Positions 26,416 to 35,498 of a stretch of DNA of 64,000 nucleotides are shown one piece after another. A program made the translations under genes and the position numbers. Within the stretch, counting starts at the first letter, position 1. Every line of letters starts with the position of its first letter. The stretch comes from CAMLJR01 sp964631955 (lineage in GTDB: Bacteria; Pseudomonadota; Gammaproteobacteria; Pseudomonadales; CAMLJR01). The stretch lies in contig CAZWBA010000004.1 in NCBI GenBank assembly GCA_964631955.1, positions 1-64,000 of the forward strand, given 5' to 3'. The notes under the pieces were generated by a model. It searched no databases. It had not been told where the DNA came from and was given only the letters and a program-made list of their open reading frames with translations.

Positions 26416-26474
26416 CCAGTTTCTTCCTGCTTCAACAGTTTATTCCTGTGCTAACCAATTTATTCCTGCTCTAA
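26416..26474 (-). repeat. Three contiguous 19-20-nt imperfect tandem repeats bridging rnc and era
   Basis: On the minus strand three adjacent copies read TTAGAGCAGGAATAAATTGG (26474-26455, containing the rnc stop), TTAGCACAGGAATAAACTG (26454-26436) and TTGAAGCAGGAAGAAACTGG (26435-26416). Each carries an AGGAA core resembling a ribosome binding site. The array ends ten bases before the era ATG. Confidence 0.8.
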
Positions 26475-27146
26475 AAGGAACGACAACGCCTGCTGCGCCG
26501 CCGCTTGCTCAGCCGCACGTCGATTCGTGCCGCTGCCGCTGAACGGTTTCGTTACCGAGGGAACCGTACAAACCATATCGAATTGCTGATTGTGCTCCTC
26601 GCCGTGCGTCGCTGCCAGCGTGTACACCGGCAATGCGCGACCACGCGCCTGCAGCCACTCCTGCAGACGGGTTTTCGGATCCTTGTTGATTTCGCCGGGC
26701 ATCACCTGCTGCAAACGCGTTTCGAACCATGCCTCGACACAGCGTTTGCAGGCGTCGATACCCGCATCGAGATAAATCGCACCGATAAGCGCTTCCAACG
26801 TATCGGCCAGAATCGAATCGCGCCGCTTGCCACCGCTTTTCATTTCCCCGGAGCCGAGCCGAAGGTATTCGCCCAATTCGAATTCGCGCGCAATCGCCGC
26901 AAGCGTTTCGGTGCGAATCAACGTCGCGCGCATGCGTGTGAGTTCGCCCTCGCGAGTGTCGGGAAAACGCTGGAACAAGGCTTCGGCAATAACGAAATTG
27001 ACGATGGCATCGCCCAGAAACTCCAGGCGTTCGTTATGCGAGGAACCATGACTGCGATGCGTAAGCGCCCGCTCGGCAAGCGCTGTGTTTTGAAAGGAAT
27101 AACCTAGACGCCGAAACAATACGGCCTTGGCGTCGATGAAACTCAT
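26460..27146 (-). CDS. rnc: Ribonuclease III
   Basis: The double-strand-specific endonuclease processes rRNA and many mRNAs. The product has 228 residues (E. coli 226). The catalytic signature NERLEFLGDAIVNFVIAEAL is at about 38-57, the second acidic pair lies in ADTLEALIGAIYLDAG, and the C-terminal dsRNA-binding domain is about 155-225 (PKTRLQEWLQARGRALPVY, then SGSGTNRRAAEQAAAQQAL). The start overlaps the stop of the DUF4845 gene by 4 bp (translational coupling). Confidence 0.97.
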   Translation of the reverse strand: MSFIDAKAVLFRRLGYSFQNTALAERALTHRSHGSSHNERLEFLGDAIVNFVIAEALFQRFPDTREGELTRMRATLIRTETLAAIAREFELGEYLRLGSGEMKSGGKRRDSILADTLEALIGAIYLDAGIDACKRCVEAWFETRLQQVMPGEINKDPKTRLQEWLQARGRALPVYTLAATHGEEHNQQFDMVCTVPSVTKPFSGSGTNRRAAEQAAAQQALSFLLEQE

Positions 27147-27523
27147 TCGGACGAGGACAACTTATAAACGAGCTTGTCGAATTTAACCACGACATCGAGA
27201 TTAGCGATCAACGGCACGCGCTTTTCGTAATTCGCATTAACTTCACGACCGGCCTTGTTTTCGACAAATTTGATATTTTTCGTTTCGATGGATTCGATGC
27301 GGCTTACATCAAGCTGCTTTTGAATGGAGGAAATTAATTCGGCTCGTCCTTTCCCCGATGCCTGCGGTCCAACCAGCACCAGATCCAATGCTTTTTTGGT
27401 TTGCCAATACTCTAAATACACAGGGCCAATTCTAAAGAAGCAAGTCAACGCAAACGACGCAATGGCGAGCACGATCAGCCAGCCGAGCGTTCCCATACCC
27501 ATCTGTTGTTTGCGCAATTGCAT
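27143..27523 (-). CDS. DUF4845 small membrane-anchored protein
   Basis: The protein has 126 residues: a basic N-terminus (QLRKQQMG), one transmembrane helix (about 10-32, LGWLIVLAIASFALTCFFRIG) and a mixed soluble C-terminal domain. It belongs to the DUF4845 family, which is regularly found between lepB and rnc in gammaproteobacteria, as here. Function unknown; location suggests a link to signal peptidase or membrane processes (inference). Confidence 0.9.
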   Translation of the reverse strand: MQLRKQQMGMGTLGWLIVLAIASFALTCFFRIGPVYLEYWQTKKALDLVLVGPQASGKGRAELISSIQKQLDVSRIESIETKNIKFVENKAGREVNANYEKRVPLIANLDVVVKFDKLVYKLSSSE

Positions 27524-27543
27524 TCTTTATTTCCCCTGCCAGT

Positions 27544-28560
27544 TTATTTGATGGCGCCGACGCGATCGAAGCTCGGAATGGAAAACAGCGACTCCCAGTG
27601 CATCCAAACCGCGAAGGCCTTGCCGACGATGTTCTCTTCCGGAACCTGCCCCCAGAAACGCGAATCGGCGCTGTTATCGCGGTTGTCACCCATCATGAAA
27701 TAGTGGCCGGGCTGAACCACGATATCGACTTCGTCCGCTGCGGGATGATAGCTGTCGACCGTCTTGTAAATGCTGTGCTCGACCGCTCCCAGCTTTTCCG
27801 ACGCAAATTCCACGGAGGGCAGTTGCGGCAGGGTCGCCAGATAGGTCTGATCGGCTTTTTCGCCATTTATGTATAGCACTTTGTGGCGATACTGGATGTG
27901 ATCGCCCGGCAAGCCGATCAATCGCTTGATGAAGTACACATTTTTATGCGGTGGAAAAAAGACGATGACGTCGCCGCGCCTGGGTTCACCGACATCGAGA
28001 ATCTTTGTCTTCAGCACGGGTAGACGTAAGCCATAGCTGAATTTGTTAACAAGGATGTAATCGCCGACCTGCAGGGTGGGGACCATCGATGCCGACGGGA
28101 TCTGGAATGGCTCGGCGATGAACGAACGCAATACGAGCACCGCACCCAGCACCGGGAAAAACGAGCGTGCGTACTCCGCGATGGGCCGCTGCGCCACCAG
28201 TGCTTCGCTATCGCTGTGCAGATTGTTGCTCAGCGCACGACGGCGACGTTCGAACCAGAAGCGATCGAGTGCGCCGATAACGCCAGAGAGCAGCGTCAAC
28301 ATAACGAGGACGAGCGCGAAATCGCCATCCTTTTGTGTAACGACGCGCACCAGCCAGAATATCCACAGCACCAGAATGATTTTGAATAACCAGTCAGACC
28401 AGGCTGGCTCGCCTCCCGCATCCTGATCGGATTTGCCGAAACGGACATGTTCGGCGACGGCCCATTGCTGCTGGCGGCGACCAATCAATTCCTGCAACAA
28501 CCAGACGATGACCGTGACAGCCACTAAAACCAGCAGCAGGGTATTGGTATTGACCATCAT
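27544..28560 (-). CDS. lepB: Signal peptidase I
   Basis: The inner-membrane serine protease cleaves signal peptides of exported proteins. The product is 338 residues: two N-terminal membrane segments (about 5-22 and 60-95), then the periplasmic catalytic domain with Ser in QIPSASMVPTLQVGDYILV and the general-base Lys in KNVYFIKRLIGLPGD. The C-terminal signature MGDNRDNSADSRFWG is intact. The start is ATG-ATG (28560 or 28557). Transcribed with lepA upstream (56 bp) and DUF4845 downstream (20 bp). Confidence 0.97.
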   Translation of the reverse strand: MMVNTNTLLLVLVAVTVIVWLLQELIGRRQQQWAVAEHVRFGKSDQDAGGEPAWSDWLFKIILVLWIFWLVRVVTQKDGDFALVLVMLTLLSGVIGALDRFWFERRRRALSNNLHSDSEALVAQRPIAEYARSFFPVLGAVLVLRSFIAEPFQIPSASMVPTLQVGDYILVNKFSYGLRLPVLKTKILDVGEPRRGDVIVFFPPHKNVYFIKRLIGLPGDHIQYRHKVLYINGEKADQTYLATLPQLPSVEFASEKLGAVEHSIYKTVDSYHPAADEVDIVVQPGHYFMMGDNRDNSADSRFWGQVPEENIVGKAFAVWMHWESLFSIPSFDRVGAIK

Positions 28561-28615
28561 TGATGCGCTTCCCGTTTATTGACCTACAGCCGTTATTTTT
28601 AGATTTCGTATCGAC

Positions 28616-30415
28616 TCAGCTATCGACTTTCAGTACAGCCAAAAACGCGCTCTGTGGAATTTCCACACTGCCGACCTGTTTCATGCGTTTTTTGCCCGCT
28701 TTTTGTTTTTCCAGCAGCTTTTTCTTGCGCGATACGTCGCCACCATAGCATTTTGCCAGCACATTTTTGCGTAATGCCTTCACCGTCGAACGCGCAATGA
28801 TCTGGCCACCGAGCGCCGCTTGAATCGCGACATCGAACATCTGACGCGGAATCAATTCCTGCATTTTTTCGACGAGTGCACGGCCGCGATACGGTGCCTG
28901 TTCTTTATGCACGATAATCGCGAGCGCATCGACTTTCTCGCCGTTGATCAAAATATCGAGACGCGCGAGCCGGGCCGGCTGGAAATGCGAGAACGAATAA
29001 TCGAGCGAAGCAAAACCGCGACTGACCGATTTCAGGCGATCGAAGAAATCGAGCACGACTTCAGCCATCGGCAATTCGAAAGTCAGCGATACCTGATGGC
29101 CGAGAAACAACATATCTTTCTGCACACCGCGCCGCTCGACGCACAATGTCATCACATTGCCGAGATACTCCTGCGGCACGAGAATATTGGCCGTCGCGAT
29201 CGGCTCGCGCATTTCGTCGATTTCACCGGGATCGGGTAACTTCGAAGGGTTGTCGACCTGAATGATTTCGCCGCTGGTTTTCACCACTTCGTAAATTACC
29301 GTCGGCGCGGTAGTAATCAGATCGAGATCGTATTCGCGCTCCAATCGCTCCTGAATGATTTCCATGTGCAGCATGCCGAGAAAACCGCAGCGGAAACCAA
29401 ACCCGAGCGCATCCGAACTTTCGGGTTCGTAAAATAATGACGAATCATTGAGTGTCAGTTTCGCCAGCGCATCGCGAAACGATTCGTAGTCCTCCGACGA
29501 AATCGTGAACAAACCCGCGTATACCTGCGGTTTGATCTTCTTGAAACCCGGCAGTGCTTCGACGTTCGGCGTGCTCGCATGCGTGATGGTGTCGCCGACG
29601 GGAGCACCGTGAATATCCTTGATGCCGGCGATGATGAAACCCACTTCGCCCGCCTTGAGATCGCCGGTTTCCGTATGCTTTGGCGTGAACACGCCGACGC
29701 TGTCGACCAGCTGCGCCTTGCCGATCGATTTGGTAATGATTTTGTCGCCCTTTTTTATGCGGCCATTTTTGACGCGCACCAGCGAAACGACGCCGAGATA
29801 ATTATCGAACCACGAATCGATAATGAGCGCCTGCAATGGCTCGTCGAGCTCGCCCGCTGGCGGCGGAATCAGTGCGACCAGCTGTTCGAGCAAATCCTCG
29901 ATGCCGAGCCCCGATTTCGCGCTGATGGGCGTCGCGTGCGAGGCATCGACACCGATGATTTCTTCGATTTCCTTTTTAACCTTGTCGGGATCGGCCTGCG
30001 GCAAATCCATTTTATTGAGCACGGGAATGACTTCGAGTCCCTGCTCGATTGCGGTATAGCAATTCGCGACCGATTGCGCTTCGACGCCCTGCGCGGCATC
30101 GACGACAAGCAGCGCTCCCTCACACGCCGCCAGCGAGCGCGAGACTTCGTAACTGAAATCGACGTGGCCGGGCGTATCGATGAAATTGAGCTGATATGTT
30201 TTGCCGTCTTTCGCCTTGTAATGCAGCGTAACGCTGTGCGCCTTGATGGTGATGCCGCGCTCGCGCTCGATATCCATCGAGTCGAGAACCTGCGCCTCCA
30301 TTTCACGTGCCTCAAGACCGCCGCACAATTGAATGAACCGATCCGCCAGCGTGGATTTACCGTGGTCGATGTGGGCGATGATGGAAAAGTTGCGAATGTG
30401 ATCCAGATTACTCAC
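28616..30415 (-). CDS. lepA: Elongation factor 4 (LepA)
   Basis: The ribosome-bound translational GTPase is linked to back-translocation and 30S biogenesis. The protein has 599 residues, the standard length. G1 AHIDHGKSTL, G3 DTPGHVDF, G4 NKMD are visible, and the LepA-specific C-terminal domain ends in SVEIPQSAFLAVLKVDS. It heads the lepA-lepB-DUF4845-rnc-era-recO gene string. The region between it and rseB (155 bp) holds no gene I recognise. Confidence 0.98.
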   Translation of the reverse strand: MSNLDHIRNFSIIAHIDHGKSTLADRFIQLCGGLEAREMEAQVLDSMDIERERGITIKAHSVTLHYKAKDGKTYQLNFIDTPGHVDFSYEVSRSLAACEGALLVVDAAQGVEAQSVANCYTAIEQGLEVIPVLNKMDLPQADPDKVKKEIEEIIGVDASHATPISAKSGLGIEDLLEQLVALIPPPAGELDEPLQALIIDSWFDNYLGVVSLVRVKNGRIKKGDKIITKSIGKAQLVDSVGVFTPKHTETGDLKAGEVGFIIAGIKDIHGAPVGDTITHASTPNVEALPGFKKIKPQVYAGLFTISSEDYESFRDALAKLTLNDSSLFYEPESSDALGFGFRCGFLGMLHMEIIQERLEREYDLDLITTAPTVIYEVVKTSGEIIQVDNPSKLPDPGEIDEMREPIATANILVPQEYLGNVMTLCVERRGVQKDMLFLGHQVSLTFELPMAEVVLDFFDRLKSVSRGFASLDYSFSHFQPARLARLDILINGEKVDALAIIVHKEQAPYRGRALVEKMQELIPRQMFDVAIQAALGGQIIARSTVKALRKNVLAKCYGGDVSRKKKLLEKQKAGKKRMKQVGSVEIPQSAFLAVLKVDS

Positions 30416-30570
30416 GGGTCAAAGGTGCTCACAGGAAATGCAATCAGCAGCGGGAATGGAAAGAACGGGAACCGTTCGGCATGCGTGCACCGTATTTGGA
30501 TGAACCACGGCGCGTGCAGGGCCGGCATTGTAGCGCAAAAGCTGCGCGCAGCACCATGAAACGGCCGGCC

Positions 30571-31608
30571 CTAACGCGACGCCGCGTTCCTGTCCCACTC
30601 GACCGAATTCGCCACGCGCCTGGCGGTTTCAGACGGTATTTCGCCGACCACCAGAATCAGATGCGGCTTTCCGGATACCTGAAACGGCCGCATGTACGCC
30701 ACCGTCGCGCCCTGCAGTGCACTGCCCTCGCGCTCTGGCAGCGGCTCGTCGGCGGCTTCGACAAAAACCGAAAACGCCGCCAGCCCGTCGGAATACGTGA
30801 GAACCTCCTCGGCGATACGGTGAGGCGCCAGCGCCAGCGCGAATCCCGGCGGTAGCCAGCGCGGCTTCCACGCCATCTGCGTCTCTTCGACCACACGCTC
30901 GATCGGCATCGGGTCGCGGGCATTTCCTTTGGCTGCCGTGACCGCATCTGCCAGCCATTCCTTTTTTAACGGCTCGCCGATCTGCACATCGACAAACTGC
31001 ACCCGCTCCAGTACCTGATCGACCTGATTGAGCGACTCGAAACGCAGCAGCAGGCCGGTGTCGTAATCGAGCGCGAGGCGATAGCTGTAGCGAAACTCAT
31101 CGCGCGCCCTGACATTCAGCGCTATGGCGCGACGGTTGGCGATACGGCTTTCGTCGCCCACGCTGATCGCGTAATAAGCCTCCAGATCCGCCAGGCCCGC
31201 CTTCAGGACATGGCGATGCAGCAGACGCTCGAGCCGCTCGCCCAATTGAATGCACGTCAACTGATCGCCGTGACGAATCACCTCGCGATGCTCACCATCG
31301 AGATGCTCCAGGCGTTCATAAACTTCACCGTTGTAAATGCCGTGCGTCACCCGCAGCGATTCCTGATGGTCGCCACGCGTGTATGTCAGGACACCGCGAA
31401 AATTCAATTCATCCACGCGCGCGAGTCGATTGAGCCACACCGCGCTGTCGCTGCTTTCTGCTGCCCCTTTATCACCTGCCCACGCGGGGGCGGGTGCCCC
31501 GGCAATGACAAACAAGACAAAGGACATCGCCAAAAACTGCATCACCATAAACAAACACGCCGACAAAAGTCGGCGTATTTGCTGCAGTTTGAATACGCTA
31601 TTGCTCAT
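30571..31608 (-). CDS. rseB: Sigma-E regulatory periplasmic protein RseB/MucB
   Basis: RseB binds the periplasmic part of anti-sigma factor RseA and shields it from DegS; lipid A/LPS signals release it. The product is 345 residues from MSNSVFKLQQIRR with a signal peptide (hydrophobic about 14-38, ending PAWAG). The N-terminal lipoprotein-carrier-like domain has FRGVLTYTRGDHQESLRVTHG and ERLEHLDGEHREVIRHG; the C-terminal domain has WRP/PGFALALAPHR-type sequence. Its ATG lies 11 bp inside rseA. No rseC/mucC or mucD follows; lepA comes next. Confidence 0.93.
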   Translation of the reverse strand: MSNSVFKLQQIRRLLSACLFMVMQFLAMSFVLFVIAGAPAPAWAGDKGAAESSDSAVWLNRLARVDELNFRGVLTYTRGDHQESLRVTHGIYNGEVYERLEHLDGEHREVIRHGDQLTCIQLGERLERLLHRHVLKAGLADLEAYYAISVGDESRIANRRAIALNVRARDEFRYSYRLALDYDTGLLLRFESLNQVDQVLERVQFVDVQIGEPLKKEWLADAVTAAKGNARDPMPIERVVEETQMAWKPRWLPPGFALALAPHRIAEEVLTYSDGLAAFSVFVEAADEPLPEREGSALQGATVAYMRPFQVSGKPHLILVVGEIPSETARRVANSVEWDRNAASR

Positions 31609-32224
31609 CGCCGAGTTCGGAAACCTTCGAGAAACTGATAACGCCCTGACCATTGTTCATCGCTGCGCGCTCGGTATGGCGCAACAGATATTGCTGCAGA
31701 CGCTGCCGCGCAAACTGATCGGGATCCAGGGCCGCGGGCTGGACAAACCCGGGAGAGGACATCATCGCTGCGCCAACGGCCACATTGCTGACGGGCGAGG
31801 AGAACGAGCCCACCGGGAAGACGCCGGCGGCACTGACATTCGACTGTGCAATAGCGGCGTCGCCACTGACTGAATTCAGACCGCGTGCACCGACGACAAC
31901 GACAGCAGCCACCGAAGCCGCAACCGCTACGCTCGCGAATGGACGCCACCAGCGAGAACCGGCAGCTGCGGGTAACGCCTCATCGGCCAGCACCGATTGA
32001 ATGCCGAGAGAGATGTCGATATGCGCGAAACGCATGTCGGCGCCGCTGAGCATATCGCGCTGCAAATGATAGTTGCGCCATGACTCGCGAACCTCCTGCG
32101 CATCGGCATTCGCCAGTATGCGACGCAATTCCAGCTCGTCGGCTTCGCCATCGATCAGCGCGGAAATCGATTCGCGCAATTTGCTTTGCGGCCCGCCACT
32201 CACATCGCTCATACGATCACCCAT
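31598..32224 (-). CDS. rseA: Anti-sigma-E factor RseA/MucA
   Basis: This is an inner-membrane anti-sigma factor that holds RpoE until regulated proteolysis by DegS and RseP. The product is 208 residues. The N-terminal cytoplasmic ASD-type domain has KLRESISALIDGEADELELRRILA and WRNYHLQRDMLSG; a single membrane helix is at about 105-125 (ASVAVAASVAAVVVVGARG), followed by a periplasmic tail. The start at 32224 or 32212 cannot be decided; neither has a strong Shine-Dalgarno. It lies between rpoE (96 bp upstream) and rseB (overlap). Confidence 0.93.
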   Translation of the reverse strand: MGDRMSDVSGGPQSKLRESISALIDGEADELELRRILANADAQEVRESWRNYHLQRDMLSGADMRFAHIDISLGIQSVLADEALPAAAGSRWWRPFASVAVAASVAAVVVVGARGLNSVSGDAAIAQSNVSAAGVFPVGSFSSPVSNVAVGAAMMSSPGFVQPAALDPDQFARQRLQQYLLRHTERAAMNNGQGVISFSKVSELGDEQ

Positions 32225-32320
32225 CTCAGAAAAGAATTCTTGAACTCAACCTTCATCCGCCGCGCACTTCATTCACGCACCAGCGCATCGCGCGCGCACT
32301 AGCTAATTTCTGGCGCACTG

Positions 32321-32914
32321 CTAACCAACCGGCTCGCCATTCATCTGCGCCCTGACCTGCCGATCGATCGCCTCGCGCGCGCGGAAAATCCGGCTGCGCA
32401 CCGTGCCGACCGGGCAGTCCATCGCGATCGCAATATCCTCATAACTGAGACCATCGAATTCGCGCAATGACACCGCCCTGCGCAACTCGTCCGGCAATGC
32501 CTGAATGGCGCGCTCGACCACTTCCTTCAATTCGCCGCCAAACAGAATATTTTCCGGGTTCTCGATATCCTTCAGATCGAAATCGCCCTCGAAGTGCTCG
32601 GCATCATCGATATCGACATCGACGGTTGGCGGACGACGCTGCCGCGCCACCAGATAATTTTTTGCCGTGTTGATCGCGATGCGATACATCCACGTATAAA
32701 AGGCACTGTCGCCACGAAAATTCGGCAGCGCCCGATAGGCCTTGATGAACGCCTCCTGCGCCACATCCTGCACTTCGTCGGAGTTGCGCAGGTAGCGCGA
32801 GATCAGGCTCATAATTTTGTGCTGATACTTCAGCACCAGCAGATCGAACGCTTTTTTATCGCCCTTCTGCACACGGGCGACCAATTGCTGATCGGTGAGA
32901 TCGGGCCCTATCAT
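32321..32914 (-). CDS. rpoE: RNA polymerase sigma-E factor (RpoE/AlgU)
   Basis: This is the ECF sigma factor for envelope stress. The product is 197 residues with region 2 (LVLKYQHKIMSLISRYLRNSDEVQDVAQEAFIKAYRAL, FYTWMYRIAINTAKNYLVA) and region 4 (LPDELRRAVSLREFDGLSYEDIAIAMDCPVGTVRSRIFRAREA) typical of RpoE/AlgU. First gene of rpoE-rseA-rseB, divergent from nadB as in E. coli and Pseudomonas. A sigma-E-like promoter lies about 100 bp upstream, consistent with autoregulation. Confidence 0.97.
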   Translation of the reverse strand: MIGPDLTDQQLVARVQKGDKKAFDLLVLKYQHKIMSLISRYLRNSDEVQDVAQEAFIKAYRALPNFRGDSAFYTWMYRIAINTAKNYLVARQRRPPTVDVDIDDAEHFEGDFDLKDIENPENILFGGELKEVVERAIQALPDELRRAVSLREFDGLSYEDIAIAMDCPVGTVRSRIFRAREAIDRQVRAQMNGEPVG

Positions 32915-33009
32915 CCGGGCCCCCGCCGTTCATATCGCGCTTCATTGTTCGAGCTGCGCATCGTGGTGAAATCGCGCCTCTTCGAAGTGACATCGCGCAT
33001 AGCTGGTGA

Positions 33010-33036
33010 GTAGACCATTGTTCTTTCCAGAAGTTC
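33010..33036 (-). promoter_or_regulatory. Sigma-E-type promoter of rpoE-rseA-rseB
   Basis: The minus strand carries GAACTT (33036-33031), a 16-bp spacer and TCTAC (33014-33010), close to the sigma-E consensus GGAACTT-N16-TCTGA/TCAAA. It points into rpoE, 96 bp from the start codon. The rest of the 451-bp rpoE-nadB gap must hold the nadB promoter, but I do not see a convincing one. Confidence 0.55.
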
Positions 33037-33365
33037 GGGCGCCGGAAATTCAGGCTCGTGCGCGAATTGCGCAAAGCCGGGTATGATTGCGCGCCGCGTA
33101 AAAGGTTCACACCACCCATGCGGCAACGCGCGGGCGCAAGGGATAATATAGACGGCCCCATCACGGAGCAACACCGACCCGCTCGCCAGCACCGCGCCAC
33201 TCCAATGACAGGCAACAATTGACAGACAACAATGACCGCCCGGCAGTTTACTGGCTCGGAGTTTTATAGACTTAAACGCTGACTGATGCGTGCGACGCCC
33301 GGCAACGCGCTTCGACGACTACCCGTGTTGGAAGCAGCGGTAACCAAATTGAGCATTCATTTACG

Positions 33366-34961
33366 ATGAGTAACAACAAACGTCACGACGTGCTTATTAT
33401 CGGCACCGGCGCCGCCGGTCTCACCGCGGCATTGCGACTGGCGCCTCACGCGCGCGTTGCCGTGATCTGTAAAGGCGATGTCAATCAGGGGTCGACCTGG
33501 TGGGCGCAGGGTGGCATCGCTGCGGTCATCGATGAGAACGACACCGTCGAAGCGCATATCAGCGACACCCTCGATGCCGGCGCCGGTCTCTGTCATCCGG
33601 ATGCCGTGCGTTTCACCGTTGAACACAGCCGCGAAAGCATCGAATGGCTGGTCGAACAGGGCGTCGAATTCGATCGCATCAAAGGCAGCGACTTCCATCT
33701 CACGCGCGAAGGCGGCCACAGTCATCGCCGCATCATTCACAGCGCCGACGCCACCGGCCGCGAAGTGTCGGAAACGCTCACCGCGCGCGCATTAAATACG
33801 CCGAATATCGAAATATTCACGCAACGCGTCGCCGTCGATCTGATCATGCGCGACGGCCGCTGCCACGGCGCCTATGTATTGAATCGCGACGACGGCCAGG
33901 TCGAAGTGTTTCAGGCCGAATTCACCATTCTCGCCACCGGCGGCGCCAGCAAGGTTTATCTCTATACGACCAACCCCGACGGCGCCACTGGCGACGGCAT
34001 CGCGATGGCGTGGCGCGCAGGCTGCCGCACGGCGAATCTCGAATTCAATCAGTTTCATCCGACCTGTCTTTATCACCCCAAAGCAAAATCGTTTTTGATT
34101 ACCGAAGCGATTCGCGGCGAAGGCGGAAAATTATTGCTGCCGAATGGTGAGCGCTTCATGGAGCGTTTCGATCCGCGCGGCGAACTCGCACCGCGCGATA
34201 TCGTCGCGCGCGCGATCGACCATGAGATGAAGCGACTCGGTATCGACTGCGTGTATCTCGATATCAGCCACAAATCGCCCGATTTCATTCTGCATCACTT
34301 CCCCACCGTGAAAGCGCGCTGCCTCGAACTCGGCATCGATATCACGCGCGATCCGATTCCCGTCGTTCCCGCCGCGCATTACACCTGCGGCGGTGTGGTG
34401 GTGGATTTCGAAGGCCGCACCGACGTGCCCAATCTGTATTGCATCGGCGAAACCTCGTTCACCGGTTTGCACGGCGCCAATCGGATGGCGAGCAATTCAC
34501 TGCTCGAATGTATCGTCTACGGTCGCGCCGCTGCGGCTTCGATCGCAAAAAAATTACCGCTCGCCGGCACCTCTATCGAAGTTCCGCCGTGGGACGCATC
34601 GCAGGTCACCGATTCCGACGAGGACGTGGTGATTTCGCACAACTGGGACGAATTGCGCCGCGCGATGTGGGATTACGTCGGTATCGTACGCACGAATAAA
34701 CGCCTGCAGCGCGCACTGCATCGCGCCGAATTGTTGCAGCAGGAAATCGCCGAGTATTACAGCAATTACAAAGTGACTAACGATTTACTTGAGCTGCGCA
34801 ATCTGGCGCTCGTCGCCGAACTGATCATTCGCTCGGCGCGCGAACGCAAGGAAAGCCGCGGCCTGCATTACACGCTCGATTATCCCGAGATTTCCAGCGA
34901 AGCTGGCGATACGATCCTGATTCCGCACAACCATGGCGGAAACAAACAGTCCGGGGTGTAA
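33366..34961 (+). CDS. nadB: L-aspartate oxidase
   Basis: This FAD enzyme oxidises L-aspartate to iminoaspartate, the first step of de novo NAD synthesis. The product is 531 residues (E. coli 540). The FAD dinucleotide fold is VLIIGTGAAGLTAALRLAPH at the N-terminus; WWAQGGIAAVI, EGGHSHRRIIHSADATG, NQFHPTCLY and GLHGANRMASNSLLECIVYGRAAA are family signatures with the substrate-binding His/Arg residues. The helical C-terminal domain is complete. No nadA or nadC lies in the window. Divergent from rpoE. Confidence 0.97.
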   Translation: MSNNKRHDVLIIGTGAAGLTAALRLAPHARVAVICKGDVNQGSTWWAQGGIAAVIDENDTVEAHISDTLDAGAGLCHPDAVRFTVEHSRESIEWLVEQGVEFDRIKGSDFHLTREGGHSHRRIIHSADATGREVSETLTARALNTPNIEIFTQRVAVDLIMRDGRCHGAYVLNRDDGQVEVFQAEFTILATGGASKVYLYTTNPDGATGDGIAMAWRAGCRTANLEFNQFHPTCLYHPKAKSFLITEAIRGEGGKLLLPNGERFMERFDPRGELAPRDIVARAIDHEMKRLGIDCVYLDISHKSPDFILHHFPTVKARCLELGIDITRDPIPVVPAAHYTCGGVVVDFEGRTDVPNLYCIGETSFTGLHGANRMASNSLLECIVYGRAAAASIAKKLPLAGTSIEVPPWDASQVTDSDEDVVISHNWDELRRAMWDYVGIVRTNKRLQRALHRAELLQQEIAEYYSNYKVTNDLLELRNLALVAELIIRSARERKESRGLHYTLDYPEISSEAGDTILIPHNHGGNKQSGV

Positions 34962-35039
34962 AAACACACCTACCTCAAAAAATAAAATAGCCCTGAAGAT
35001 CAACGCGCCCGCAAAAAAAACGGAGCAAAATCGAAACAA

Positions 35040-35498
35040 TCAGCCGGTGATTTTTTTCGGGGAAGAATCGAATACGGGGAAGTGACGCAGATGTACGCGC
35101 AGACGCCGCGCATCATCGGTCGAAACAAAACTATCGGGTAACAGCGTAAACGCAATGTGGCGCTTGCGCCCGGCATCGTAAAACCGCAACGCAATCAGAC
35201 CCGGCCAAACCGTAGCATGACGCAATTGCAATGTGCGTTTCACATTTTTGTCATCGATCCAGCTCCACCCCGAATGCCATTGCAGCATTCCGCGCTGACG
35301 TTTCTGTACGCGCCAGCAATAACCCGTGTAGGCACCGATAAGCCCGATGAATGAAAAACGCAGCGGCCACGACAATTGCGCGTGAAAAATTGCAGCGGTT
35401 GCTATTAACGCGACAACCGAGAGCACCGCGAAAACATGATTCGACGACCTGATTTCAACGCGCAGTGCGTTTGGCGTAGGCGAGAATGATATCGACAA
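35040..35498 (-). CDS. ygfX: YgfX/CptA-like membrane protein (SdhE operon partner)
   Basis: The protein has 152 residues with two adjacent membrane helices (about 20-37 and 43-60) and a soluble C-terminal part. Position and topology match YgfX/CptA of the ygfX-sdhE operon; in E. coli it affects MreB/FtsZ and has been called a toxin. The start is a TTG at 35498 with a GGAG element ten bases ahead, 44 bp inside sdhE; no ATG is available nearby. Sequence conservation of this family is weak, so the name rests mainly on context and topology. Confidence 0.8.
   Translation of the reverse strand: MSISFSPTPNALRVEIRSSNHVFAVLSVVALIATAAIFHAQLSWPLRFSFIGLIGAYTGYCWRVQKRQRGMLQWHSGWSWIDDKNVKRTLQLRHATVWPGLIALRFYDAGRKRHIAFTLLPDSFVSTDDARRLRVHLRHFPVFDSSPKKITG

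Noticed and set aside
29579..30559. Open frame antisense to lepA
   Set aside because: Covered by lepA with intact translation-factor motifs; the antisense product has no motif.
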